Source of the DNA: Paenibacillus sp. FSL H7-0331
Lineage (GTDB): Bacteria > Bacillota > Bacilli > Paenibacillales > NBRC-103111
NCBI RefSeq assembly: GCF_001956045.1
Contig: NZ_MRTH01000013.1
Coordinates: forward strand, 152,129 to 216,128
DNA length: 64,000 nucleotides
Direction of reading: 5' to 3'
A model generated the notes under the pieces. It saw only the letters and a list, made by a program, of their open reading frames with translations, did no database searches and was not told where the DNA came from. Position numbers and translations under genes: made by a program. Below, one piece after another: positions 36,020-44,350 of this stretch. The stretch's first letter is position 1; each line of letters starts with the position of its first letter.

Positions 36020-36049
36020 TGGACATTTCAACCGTACATAATGTATAAT
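36020..36049 (+). promoter_or_regulatory. strong sigma-A promoter before the CD3324-family gene
   Basis: TGGACA, 18 bp, TATAAT. It would start a roughly 205-nt leader before the terminator at 36233-36260. Confidence 0.65.
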
Positions 36050-36120
36050 TTTGTTTGTATAGGCAGTTGTTAGATGCGATTAAAAGTTTCATGAAAACTA
36101 AGACGAAGGGAGTGGCATTC

Positions 36121-36260
36121 AATGTTTGAGGGCACAGCAATTAAAGAGGTAGGGCTGAACTGAATAAGCATTTTTTCCACCACCGTTACCTGACGTCGTT
36201 GACATGGAACATGACATAGTTGGACTCTCAGGCACGATACGGCGATCGTGTTTTTTTTTT
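36121..36260 (+). promoter_or_regulatory. leader with short frame and attenuator-like terminator
   Basis: AAGGGAG stands before a 13-codon frame MFEGTAIKEVGLN (36122-36163). Seventy bases later comes a stem cacgat/atcgtg (36233-36250) with ten T. It precedes, rather than follows, the nearest gene, so it should act as an attenuator. T-box, SAM and other familiar signatures are not visible. Confidence 0.55.
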
Positions 36261-36281
36261 CTAATTTTAGGAGGTGTGAAG

Positions 36282-36383
36282 ATGAAAATGCTTATCTCTT
36301 TCTCGGCGGCGCTTGCAATGAAAGCACGGAAGGAGGATTTCATCTATGGGTTACAAGAACGGAAGAGATTTTCTTCCCCCTAG
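36282..36383 (+). CDS. 33-residue small protein or leader peptide overlapping the CD3324-family gene
   Basis: MKMLISFSAALAMKARKEDF..., 33 codons, behind a very strong TAGGAGGTG site. It ends 38 bp inside the next gene in another frame, so ribosomes finishing here could feed that gene's own AAGGAGG start. The first half is hydrophobic, the second basic. No similarity is recognised; it may only couple translation. Confidence 0.5.
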   Translation: MKMLISFSAALAMKARKEDFIYGLQERKRFSSP

Positions 36384-36633
36384 CCTGCTTAAGCAACTGC
36401 AGGATTACATTCAGGGCGAGATTATCTACATTCCCAAAAAAGAACAGACACGCGCTGGTTGGGGCGAGAATAACGGTACCCGCCAAACGATTCAGCGTCG
36501 TAATCATGAGATATACAGACTGTATGAGAACGGTTCAACGGTTCTGGAGCTCATTCAGACTTATCACTTATCTGAAGATAGCATTCGTAAAATTATCGTC
36601 AAAACGCGCTGTGCCACTGCCCGTCAGCACTAG
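36346..36633 (+). CDS. CD3324-family (Mor-like) DNA-binding protein
   Basis: 95 residues. PPSLLKQLQDYIQGEIIYIPKKE, then NGTRQTIQRRNHEIYRLYENG, and a C-terminal helix-turn-helix (STVLELIQTYHLSEDSIRKII). This is the CD3324 family, distantly like phage Mor activators. It is probably a small transcription factor with unknown targets. AAGGAGG is 9 nt before the ATG. It lies downstream of an attenuator-like leader. Confidence 0.82.
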   Translation: MGYKNGRDFLPPSLLKQLQDYIQGEIIYIPKKEQTRAGWGENNGTRQTIQRRNHEIYRLYENGSTVLELIQTYHLSEDSIRKIIVKTRCATARQH

Positions 36634-36706
36634 CTGGATTATAGGCTCAGCTGATGCGGCTGCTTCACAGTCGGTCTCCATATAAGCAATTGAAAAGATG
36701 ACTATG

Positions 36707-36729
36707 AAAAAAGCCGAAGGGCTTTTTTT
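36707..36729 (+). terminator. rho-independent terminator
   Basis: A 9-bp stem aaaaaagcc-gaag-ggctttttt, 74 bp after the CD3324-family stop. Confidence 0.85.
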
Positions 36730-36780
36730 CATTTTACAGCCATGTACGAGCATGCTGTGTATAAGAAAGGAAGAGCTTAA

Positions 36781-37548
36781 ATGCCAAGTGTGGATTTGAA
36801 CTGTGATATGGGGGAAAGCTTTGGTTCTTACTTGGTTGATCGTGATGAGCTGCTAATGAAGTATATCACTTCGGCTAATATTGCCTGCGGCTATCATGCG
36901 GGTGATCCTGCTATCATGCGTCGGACGGTTCGTCTCTGTCTCAAGCATGGAGTTGCGGTTGGCGCTCATCCAGGACTGCCCGATCTTGCAGGTTTTGGAA
37001 GACGGAAGCTGCAGATCACTGTAGATGAAGCCTATGAGATGGTGGTTTACCAGGTTGGTGCCTTAATGGGATTTGTACTCGCGGAGGGTGCTGTTCTGCA
37101 GCATGTGAAGCCGCATGGTGCTTTGTACAATATGGCTGCGGTAGACGCTGAATTATCCGTGGCGATAGCCGAAGCGGTTTATCGTATCGATTCGAGATTG
37201 ATCTTATTCGGTCTTGCGGGCAGTGAACTGATCCAGGCAGGCCGGAAGATGGGGCTGCGTGTCGCTGAGGAGGCTTTTGTCGATCGTACATATCGTGCTG
37301 ATGGTACGCTGACTCCTCGATCTGAACCGAATGCAGTAATAGAAGAACCAGAGCAAGCGATTAGCCAGGCTATCGGGCTGATTAAGGAAGGTAAGGTGGT
37401 TACTGACAAGGGAAGTATATCCTTGAGGGCGGATACCCTGTGTATCCATGGAGACACGCCCAATGCCCTGATGTTTGCAGAGCTGATTTCCAGTCGCTTG
37501 GTGCAGGAGGGGGTTACACTCCAAGCCGCTGCTGGAATGCGCGGGTGA
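36781..37548 (+). CDS. pxpA: 5-oxoprolinase subunit A (LamB/YcsF family)
   Basis: 255 residues, full length. SVDLNCDMGESFGSY is the family signature, then SANIACGYHAGDPAIMRRT, AHPGLPDLAGFGRR, VKPHGALYNMA and a late LCIHGDTPNAL. PxpA works with PxpB and PxpC to open 5-oxoproline to glutamate. The B and C genes are not in this window, which is unusual because they usually adjoin. GAAGAG precedes the ATG. Confidence 0.92.
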   Translation: MPSVDLNCDMGESFGSYLVDRDELLMKYITSANIACGYHAGDPAIMRRTVRLCLKHGVAVGAHPGLPDLAGFGRRKLQITVDEAYEMVVYQVGALMGFVLAEGAVLQHVKPHGALYNMAAVDAELSVAIAEAVYRIDSRLILFGLAGSELIQAGRKMGLRVAEEAFVDRTYRADGTLTPRSEPNAVIEEPEQAISQAIGLIKEGKVVTDKGSISLRADTLCIHGDTPNALMFAELISSRLVQEGVTLQAAAGMRG

Positions 37549-37592
37549 GTGCAACGGCTCTTGCATCGAAAAGAACGAAGCGTGATGAATGC

Positions 37593-37976
37593 TTAACTTC
37601 TTCTGGATTGAGGACGCCAGTCATCCCTTTCAGATTTCTTTATAATCTCGGTCATTCGCAGCACGACAGAGTTCGCTTCTTCTTCACCAAAATGCCCCTT
37701 GAGCTGCTCAAAGGTAAGGTTGTCATGGAGAAGCTTGCGTGATACACTGGAGTCTTTATACCAGGCTTCCGTGATCGCGAAGAGACCTTCCTTTTTTAGC
37801 CAAACTTCATGGTAATAATGCTCGGCTTCATTTATCATTTTCATAGACATATAATAGGCTGAAATCGATATACGAGGGTCCGATAAGCGTTGGCTCATAA
37901 CCGATCCTGAGGAGACTGGTTGGCCAAATGTGATACAGGTAGATACTTTTTTTACAACGTAGTCAATATTATCCAT
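37593..37976 (-). CDS. hypothetical protein
   Basis: 127 residues, soluble, mostly helical, with no motif I recognise (MDNIDYVVKKVSTCITFGQP, AYYMSMKMINEAEHYYHEVW, ending in a basic tail RPQSRRS). CAGGAG lies 8 nt before the ATG, and codon use looks like the neighbours, so it is probably real. It converges on pxpA 44 bp away. Confidence 0.6.
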   Translation of the reverse strand: MDNIDYVVKKVSTCITFGQPVSSGSVMSQRLSDPRISISAYYMSMKMINEAEHYYHEVWLKKEGLFAITEAWYKDSSVSRKLLHDNLTFEQLKGHFGEEEANSVVLRMTEIIKKSERDDWRPQSRRS

Positions 37977-38112
37977 ATGCTCAACTCCTGTGGTAGTTCT
38001 AACGATCTAACTGAATAATAATTTCAATAATAAAGGTCATATTTCATACAATAACATAGTTCTTATGACTTAAAAATAAGCCTTATTACCTATAATTTCA
38101 CTACTCAAATTT

Positions 38113-38143
38113 TTTACATATAAATGTAAAACAATGCTATAAT
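38113..38143 (+). promoter_or_regulatory. extended -10 promoter with overlapping palindrome
   Basis: TGcTATAAT (-10 at 38138-38143) lies 50 bp before the receiver gene. A palindrome tttacat-ataa-atgtaaa (38113-38130) covers the -35 position, where TTTACA is present at a 19-bp spacing. Confidence 0.6.
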
Positions 38144-38192
38144 ACAGCTTAATGTCAGTTCAGTTTAAACTTAAATAGGGAGAATCAAGTTA

Positions 38193-38567
38193 ATGTCCAA
38201 TTATAACATTTTATTGGCTGATGATGAAATGGCGCTGCGCTTTTTATTAACCGAAACTCTCGCCGACGAAGGTTACAATATTACAGAGGCAGAGGACGGT
38301 AAAGAAGCCCTGGACTACATAAAAAGCAACAAATATGATCTGATCATTCTCGATTATATGATGCCGGAACTTACGGGTGTAGAGGTTTGTGAGTGGCTTC
38401 GCAATCATGACAACCCGAATCAGCAGTCACCGGTGATTCTATTAACAGCGAAGGCGCTGGAGAAGGATCGTGATCGGGCACGTACTGCCGGGGTGAGCAC
38501 TTATATCGTCAAGCCCTTCAGCCCGCTGCAGCTGGCAGATACGGTTCAGCAATTAATTGAAAGCTAA
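38193..38567 (+). CDS. single-domain response regulator
   Basis: 124 residues, a CheY-like receiver only: ILLADDEMALRFLL (acidic pair), phospho-acceptor Asp in LIILDYMMPELTG, LLTAKALEKDRD and YIVKPFSP with the conserved Lys. GGGAG is upstream of the ATG. It is followed after 36 bp by the Hpt-REC-GGDEF-REC gene and probably exchanges phosphate with it. Confidence 0.92.
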   Translation: MSNYNILLADDEMALRFLLTETLADEGYNITEAEDGKEALDYIKSNKYDLIILDYMMPELTGVEVCEWLRNHDNPNQQSPVILLTAKALEKDRDRARTAGVSTYIVKPFSPLQLADTVQQLIES

Positions 38568-38603
38568 TTCAAGAATATAAATAATGACTGGATGTGAAAA
38601 GTT

Positions 38604-40340
38604 TTGCGGCAAACGACACCTGAGGAACGTATTCGTAGAGAAGAAAAGCTGATGAAGGAAGGCCGGAAAAAATATATAGGAGAACTACGCAAGCAGCTGG
38701 CTCAACTCAGTGAACTGAGTATGATACAGGAAGCGGATATGAACCTGGATATTGCTCTGAAGTTGTATCGGCTTGTCCACACGCTTAAGGGAAGCGCACC
38801 GATGTTTGGTTTTATACGCATTGGGGCTATTGCCGAAAAACTCGTTCGTCATTGGGAGTGGGCCCAGGATTTAGAGCTTTCAGTCATTCAGGATAATTTG
38901 ATTAAGAATGAGTTTCAAACATCGCTTGCAGGGAGTACAAACTTGATGCAGCAGCTGTCGATGGAGCTCGATATTTATGAGCAGGAGCTTGACCTGGATG
39001 AGCATCAGGAGCAGATGAGTAAGCGCGCGCCGATGATGGCCTTGGGAAGCAGATTGCTTGTCATCGATGATGACGATGTGCTGCGCTCCTATTTGGTCCG
39101 TCGCTTTAAGCTCGAAGGTTATGAGGTTGATGAGGGCAGAGATGTGGCAGAAGCGCAAAAATTACTGAGGGAATTCACCTATGATCTAATATTGCTGGAT
39201 TTGATGATGCACCCACAATCTGGCTATGAGCTGTTCGAGTTTGTAAAAGAAGATCCAACGCTCAAATGGATTTCGTTGGTTGTTCTTTCGGGGCGTGATC
39301 ATATTCATGACAAAGTTCGCTGCTTTTATTTGGGTGCGGATGATTTTATTACGAAGCCATTTCAATATGAAGAATTAAGTGCCCGTGTGTACAGTTTGCT
39401 GAAGCGGACCAAGGATTTTGAACAGATGGCTTTTCGTGATCCATTGACGGGCGTATATAACCGACGTTATTTTGACCATCAGGTTAAGGTTGAGCTTCAA
39501 CGCATCGAACGTTATCCGTCACCGATGTCTCTCGTATTTATCGATATCGATCGCTTCAAATCGATCAATGATACGTATGGACATCATATTGGCGATCTCG
39601 TTCTGCAAGGGTTGGCGCATTTATTGCAAAATCACTTAAGAGCGACCGATGTGCTGGCAAGGTTCGGGGGAGAAGAGTTTGTCATTATTTTCCCTGGAAT
39701 GTCGGGTCCACAAACGTTGAAAGTAGTTGAATCCATATTGGAGCATGCCAGGAGTGGGCCTGTAGCCCAGAATGAAGGGCAAGCCATCCATATTACCTTT
39801 TCCGCGGGGGTCTGCGAATGGTCAAATGGGATGACGGTGGAGGAGTGGATCAGAAAATCCGATGATGCGATGTACACGGCCAAGCAAAATGGACGCAACG
39901 GAGCATTGCTCTATTCCCAAGGTATGTCTGCTGCTGAGATAGCGGGAACGGTTACGGTCCAGGAACGTAAAAAGTCGATATTAATCGCCGATGACGATCG
40001 TATTCTCCGTTCTATTCTTGTATCCAAGCTGAAGCACCTTCCTGTTACCTTTGTTGAGGCGGTCGATGGTGAGGAAGCTTATTCCATATTGAAAAGTCAA
40101 CAAATCGACTTGTGTATACTGGATGGATTGATGCCTAGGCTGGACGGCTTCGAAATGCTGGAACGAATGAAGGAAGAGTCCAGCAAGTCGGAAGAAGTAC
40201 GGATACTGATGCTGTCAGGACGCAGCCGCGAGGAGGATTTGACAAGAGGACTTGAGCTGGGTGTCGATACGTATATGCACAAGCCCTTTTCCATGGTAGA
40301 GCTGGAGGTCAAGGTCAAGCAGCTGTTGGAGCTTGGGTAG
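38604..40340 (+). CDS. Hpt-REC-GGDEF-REC hybrid diguanylate cyclase
   Basis: 578 residues with four modules: Hpt (HTLKGSAPMFG, His59), receiver 1 (VIDDDD, acceptor Asp198 in LILLDLMMHP), GGDEF (DPLTGVYNRRYF, RATD inhibitory site 345-348, catalytic GGEEF 354-358), and receiver 2 (IADDDRIL, acceptor near Asp506). The active and inhibitory sites are intact, so it should make c-di-GMP with phosphorylation control at three places. The start is a TTG at 38604 with a weak GGATG site; an ATG at 38652 is the alternative. No histidine kinase is adjacent. Confidence 0.92.
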   Translation: MRQTTPEERIRREEKLMKEGRKKYIGELRKQLAQLSELSMIQEADMNLDIALKLYRLVHTLKGSAPMFGFIRIGAIAEKLVRHWEWAQDLELSVIQDNLIKNEFQTSLAGSTNLMQQLSMELDIYEQELDLDEHQEQMSKRAPMMALGSRLLVIDDDDVLRSYLVRRFKLEGYEVDEGRDVAEAQKLLREFTYDLILLDLMMHPQSGYELFEFVKEDPTLKWISLVVLSGRDHIHDKVRCFYLGADDFITKPFQYEELSARVYSLLKRTKDFEQMAFRDPLTGVYNRRYFDHQVKVELQRIERYPSPMSLVFIDIDRFKSINDTYGHHIGDLVLQGLAHLLQNHLRATDVLARFGGEEFVIIFPGMSGPQTLKVVESILEHARSGPVAQNEGQAIHITFSAGVCEWSNGMTVEEWIRKSDDAMYTAKQNGRNGALLYSQGMSAAEIAGTVTVQERKKSILIADDDRILRSILVSKLKHLPVTFVEAVDGEEAYSILKSQQIDLCILDGLMPRLDGFEMLERMKEESSKSEEVRILMLSGRSREEDLTRGLELGVDTYMHKPFSMVELEVKVKQLLELG

Positions 40341-40395
40341 AGTGTGAAGTTCGATCCAAAAGACTTGATAACTAAACAGGACACCCTGTTATCAA

Positions 40396-40443
40396 CAAGC
40401 CGCGTTAGCCACTCTTCAAGTGTGGTTAACGCGGCTTGTTTTG
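40396..40443. terminator. bidirectional terminator
   Basis: 17-bp arms (caagccgcgttagccac and gtggttaacgcggcttg, one G-U) around a 9-nt loop, TTTT on the plus strand. It separates the GGDEF gene from the convergent AraC gene. Confidence 0.88.
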
Positions 40444-40451
40444 TTGCGGTT

Positions 40452-42041
40452 TTACCGTCCCAGAATACGGATGATATCGTCGAGGATTCGATTCCTTCCC
40501 TGGGGTGTCCAGCTCATTAACAGCCAGTTTTGAACAAAATGAACCTGCTGATGGATGACCGCTCGAATTGACTCCCAATAGGGAGCTTGCTGCAATTGGT
40601 CCCACAGCTCCTCAACCTGCGGATGATGGTTCTGCTTGATAATAAACAGATGATCCGTCTGCGGCGCAGGAAGCTCATCGACCGAGCATTCCTCTCTCAT
40701 TTTATTACGCGGTACGGCATCCCCGGGGTTCATACCGAGAGCCTTGTATAATAAGTCATTCAAAGGGTGATGAACCGTACCTTGAATGCGAATGCTTGTA
40801 CTCACAATCTGGAGAATAGTGACACTGGTCTGAAGGGTTGATGCCTGTAACAGTCGACGGACATCCATCACCCGTTCATCCAATTGATTGAAGGTTTGAA
40901 CGGCTTCTTGTTCACGTCCGACAAGCTCAGCAATGTTCATATGAGCGACTCGCCAATCCAGATGATGCTTAATAATAACAGTTGGGGCGAATTCCTTCAA
41001 AGCATCATAGAGTGACGTGTGAAAATAATCAGCGATAATCAAGTCAGGCTTCGCCAGCCGCAGCTGCTCCATCTGAGATGCCATTCGTCGATTGTATTCG
41101 GCTTCATCCATACCTGGATACCTGTAGCAGTCGACTGATGCGACGGCGTTCATCCCGATGGAGGACAAGTTATCCTGAAAGAATACACGAGAGGCAGTAG
41201 CGACCCGTAGTCGTTCTCTTTTGATAAAGAGGCTTGGTGAAAGGCCGACAGTTTCTTTAAAAATACGGCTGAAATAATATTCACTGCCATAACCGACCGC
41301 AGCGGCGACTTCCTTTACAGAACAATCAGGACCTAATTTCTCTTTAGCTTGCTGAATCCGTATGCGATTTAAATAATCGGTCGGCGAGGTGCCTGTCACT
41401 TTTTTGAAGCTGCGGCAAAATGCATTCGGCGTAAGCTGCGCTATTTTGGATAAAGTTTCCCTGCTTATTTTATCTTGAAAATGCTTGTTCATATAGTCGA
41501 TGCTGTGATCGATTCCACTATGCAGAGACGCCGTACGCTGCTGACTGTCCGAATTGCGCATGATGAAACCGAGCAGCTCCTGAAATTGCAAATCGAGCTT
41601 GAGCTGCGCTTGGCTTGTACAATCCTTGGACTGACTTGAATCATACAACTGCTGGACGCATTCAAATACTTGTCCGCCATCACTGATAGATACGAGACCA
41701 GGAGGCAGCGGGGGGACTCCGCTATTTCTGGCAGCCTGCCACTCGCTTTTCCGCCTCGTAATCGTGATCGGATTCATGATTATCATAAAGTATTCGATAT
41801 CCTTGGAGTGAAAGGTCGCTTCGATCGTCATGCCATGGTTCAGGAATAACCATTGAAGGGGTTCGATTCGATGCATCATATCGTTGATATGCACCACACC
41901 TGTTCCTTTGCTAATTAAACAGAGCACAGGTATGGGAACAGTCCTGAGAGGGATCGTGAAAGGGTTATGTCGCCGGAATCTGCGAATAGATGAGAGCAGG
42001 TACAGGGTATGGGGTCTTGCATGTAATGGTCGAGAGGGCAT
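40452..42041 (-). CDS. Btr-like AraC regulator with siderophore-binding-protein domain
   Basis: About 529 residues. A cupin-like N-terminus is followed by an AraC helix-turn-helix pair in the middle (RETLSKIAQLTPNAFCRSFKK, KEVAAAVGYGSEYYFSRIFKE) and, from about 280 on, a domain like the periplasmic Fe-siderophore binding proteins (RLAKPDLIIADYFHTSLYDAL). That order is the one in Btr/YbbB of Bacillus subtilis, which senses bacillibactin and activates its uptake genes. AAAGGA is 10 nt before the ATG at 42041. It is divergent from the siderophore operon and probably activates it. Confidence 0.9.
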   Translation of the reverse strand: MPSRPLHARPHTLYLLSSIRRFRRHNPFTIPLRTVPIPVLCLISKGTGVVHINDMMHRIEPLQWLFLNHGMTIEATFHSKDIEYFMIIMNPITITRRKSEWQAARNSGVPPLPPGLVSISDGGQVFECVQQLYDSSQSKDCTSQAQLKLDLQFQELLGFIMRNSDSQQRTASLHSGIDHSIDYMNKHFQDKISRETLSKIAQLTPNAFCRSFKKVTGTSPTDYLNRIRIQQAKEKLGPDCSVKEVAAAVGYGSEYYFSRIFKETVGLSPSLFIKRERLRVATASRVFFQDNLSSIGMNAVASVDCYRYPGMDEAEYNRRMASQMEQLRLAKPDLIIADYFHTSLYDALKEFAPTVIIKHHLDWRVAHMNIAELVGREQEAVQTFNQLDERVMDVRRLLQASTLQTSVTILQIVSTSIRIQGTVHHPLNDLLYKALGMNPGDAVPRNKMREECSVDELPAPQTDHLFIIKQNHHPQVEELWDQLQQAPYWESIRAVIHQQVHFVQNWLLMSWTPQGRNRILDDIIRILGR

Positions 42042-42159
42042 AGCCGTCAAATCCTTTCCTTACCTCTCATTTTGTATCGATGCTGAAGGTAGAATAGTGT
42101 AACAAAACGGATACTACAGGGCATGGACGATTATTACAGCATCCTATATGCTATTCAAT

Positions 42160-42178
42160 GATAACAAGAATCATTATC
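42160..42178. promoter_or_regulatory. Fur box
   Basis: GATAACAAGAATCATTATC matches the classical 19-bp Fur consensus at 16 of 19 positions. It lies 24 bp before the binding-protein gene, in the region shared with the Btr-like gene, so iron should repress the operon. Confidence 0.85.
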
Positions 42179-42202
42179 AAAGTAAAAGGGAGAGAGACAA
42201 GC

Positions 42203-43222
42203 ATGACTGGAAAAAGAAACAAAATTTCGATCATAGCCTTATTGCTGCTTACCGTAACGCTTATTCTGTCAGCATGCGGAGGTACAGCAACCCATACGCA
42301 GCCTGCTGCAGAACCTAAGGCTCCGACGCAAGCTGCTGCACAATCGGCACCATCCACCAAACCTGTGGAAGATGTAAAAACGGAATACACGGTTAAGCAT
42401 GCAATGGGTGAGACCAAGATCAAAGGCACTCCAAAGCGGGTTGTTGTGCTTGGTAACGATGCCGTGGAGGCTGCGCTTGAGCTCGGTTTTAAGCCAGTTG
42501 GTATGGTTAAGGCATGGGGCGTTGCTCCGATGTATGATCATTTGAAAAGCAAGCTGGAGGGCGTGCAAATTGTCGGTGATGAGAATCAGCCGAATCTTGA
42601 AGCTATCGCTGCATTAAAGCCCGATCTTATTATTGGTATTAAGCTGCGCCAGGAAAAAATATATGATCAATTATCCAGCATTGCGCCAACTGTATTTTCC
42701 GAACGTACCAATTCTGATATGCTGATCAACTTTAAAGTATATTCGGAAGCGCTGAACAAGAAGGCCGAAGGCGAGCAAAAAATAGCTGATTACGAAAAGA
42801 GGATCAAGGAACTTCAGTCCAAGCTGGGTGACAGGATCAATACGAAAATCTCGTTGGTGCGTTTCTATTTGGGAGATAAGGTTCGCATCTATTATAAGGA
42901 TACATTTGCTGGCGGTATTATTCAGAAAATTGGACTGAAGCGTCCAGCCGCTCAGGATAAGGACACGTTTGCTGATATTATCGGCAAGGAACGGATACCC
43001 GATTTGGAAGGTGATATTCTGTTTTACTTCACCCTGGAGGATGATAAGGGCGAAACGACAAAGGCTGAGAAGGAATGGCAGCAGGAAACATTATGGAAAA
43101 ACCTTGATGTCGTTAAAAAAGGAAATGCACATAAAGTGAATGACGGTATCTGGAACTCCTCTGGCGGGATCATTTCAGCCAATCTGCTGCTGGATGAGTT
43201 AACCAAATATTTAATTAAATAA
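42203..43222 (+). CDS. iron-siderophore ABC transporter binding lipoprotein
   Basis: 339 residues with a lipobox (LSAC) and a class III binding domain: HAMGETKIKGTPKRVVVLGND, LEAIAALKPDLIIGI and the long central helix of FeuA/YclQ-type proteins. It captures ferric siderophore outside the cell. AGGGAGAG is upstream of the ATG at 42203. It heads the operon just after the Fur box. The exact siderophore is unknown. Confidence 0.92.
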   Translation: MTGKRNKISIIALLLLTVTLILSACGGTATHTQPAAEPKAPTQAAAQSAPSTKPVEDVKTEYTVKHAMGETKIKGTPKRVVVLGNDAVEAALELGFKPVGMVKAWGVAPMYDHLKSKLEGVQIVGDENQPNLEAIAALKPDLIIGIKLRQEKIYDQLSSIAPTVFSERTNSDMLINFKVYSEALNKKAEGEQKIADYEKRIKELQSKLGDRINTKISLVRFYLGDKVRIYYKDTFAGGIIQKIGLKRPAAQDKDTFADIIGKERIPDLEGDILFYFTLEDDKGETTKAEKEWQQETLWKNLDVVKKGNAHKVNDGIWNSSGGIISANLLLDELTKYLIK

Positions 43223-43236
43223 GTCTGTTCATACTG

Positions 43237-43269
43237 CCCTGCATGTTGGAGTTCACTTCCACATGCGGG
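43237..43269 (+). terminator. weak stem-loop between binding protein and permeases
   Basis: ccct-gcatgt-tgga pairs with ttcc-acatgc-ggg with two bulges, then TTT. It may lower expression of the membrane subunits relative to the binding protein. Confidence 0.45.
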
Positions 43270-43345
43270 TTTGCTTGTGCTTATGGACGGATAATGGGTA
43301 CAAGATACAACGCATGTTATATAGGCTGCCGAAGGGGTTTGAGAT

Positions 43346-44350
43346 ATGATATTGCGAAATACGCTGTCCAGGGTTATCGGTTTTTTATTTAGTTTGCTCA
43401 TTTTGGCTGGTTTATTTTTGGCTAGCAATGTTTACGGATATACGAATACGAGCTGGACCTCCGTATTTCATGCCTATATGGCTTTTGATGGCTCGAATGT
43501 GCATATTATCATTCGGGAGCTGCGTCTGCCAAGGGCGCTTGTCGCTGTGCTTGTCGGTTCAGCTTTGGCGATATCAGGAGCCTTGATGCAGGCACTCACC
43601 CGTAATCCGATGGCATCTCCGGGAATCCTCGGGGTAAATTCAGGTGCAGGTTTTTTCATTGTAGCTGGGGTTGCGCTGCTGTCTATTTCTGCACAAAGTG
43701 AAATGATCTGGTTTTCCTTTGCGGGGGCTGCAGTTGCAGCCATATTCGTCTATTTGATCAGTTCAGTTGGGCGAGAAGGGTTAACACCACTTAAGCTAAC
43801 TTTGGCGGGGGCGACGATAGCCGCATTATTTGCTTCTTTTACGGCCTCGGTGCTTGTGACAGATGAAAGCACGCTGGATAGTGTATTGTTTTGGCTGGCA
43901 GGTTCAGTCGATGGACGCAAAATCGAACATATAAGGCCTGTGCTGCCTTTTTTTGTTATCGGACTTGGTAGTGCACTGCTTTTAGGTAAGGCCATGAATG
44001 TGATATCGGTGGGTGAGGATGTAGCCAAAGGTTTGGGGCAAAACACATTCAGATTGAAAATGATTTCCTTGCTCATTGTGGTGCTGCTGGCAGGAGGATC
44101 CGTGTCTATTGCAGGCCCTATCGGCTTCGTTGGTCTTGTCATCCCACATATCGTACGCGGTGTGGTTGGAAGAGACTACCGATGGGTGATTCCTTATTGT
44201 GGTTTATTTGGTGCCATCCTGCTGGTGACGGCAGATATAAGTGCCCGCTTTGTTGCATTTCCCAAAGAGGTTCCCGTCGGGGTTATGACGGCTATTGTCG
44301 GCGCGCCATTTTTCATCTATTTGGCAAGAAAGGAGCTGTTGAAGTCATGA
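43346..44350 (+). CDS. FecCD-family iron-siderophore permease (first)
   Basis: 334 residues, nine to ten helices. IIIRELRLPRALVAVLVGSAL, GALMQALTRNPMASPGILG and GPIGFVGLVIPHIVRGVVG are FecCD signatures. GAAGGGG is 8 nt before the ATG. It overlaps the next permease by 4 bp. Confidence 0.92.
   Translation: MILRNTLSRVIGFLFSLLILAGLFLASNVYGYTNTSWTSVFHAYMAFDGSNVHIIIRELRLPRALVAVLVGSALAISGALMQALTRNPMASPGILGVNSGAGFFIVAGVALLSISAQSEMIWFSFAGAAVAAIFVYLISSVGREGLTPLKLTLAGATIAALFASFTASVLVTDESTLDSVLFWLAGSVDGRKIEHIRPVLPFFVIGLGSALLLGKAMNVISVGEDVAKGLGQNTFRLKMISLLIVVLLAGGSVSIAGPIGFVGLVIPHIVRGVVGRDYRWVIPYCGLFGAILLVTADISARFVAFPKEVPVGVMTAIVGAPFFIYLARKELLKS

Noticed and set aside
36057..36260. T-box riboswitch
   Set aside because: The conserved T-box sequence and a plausible specifier arrangement are absent.
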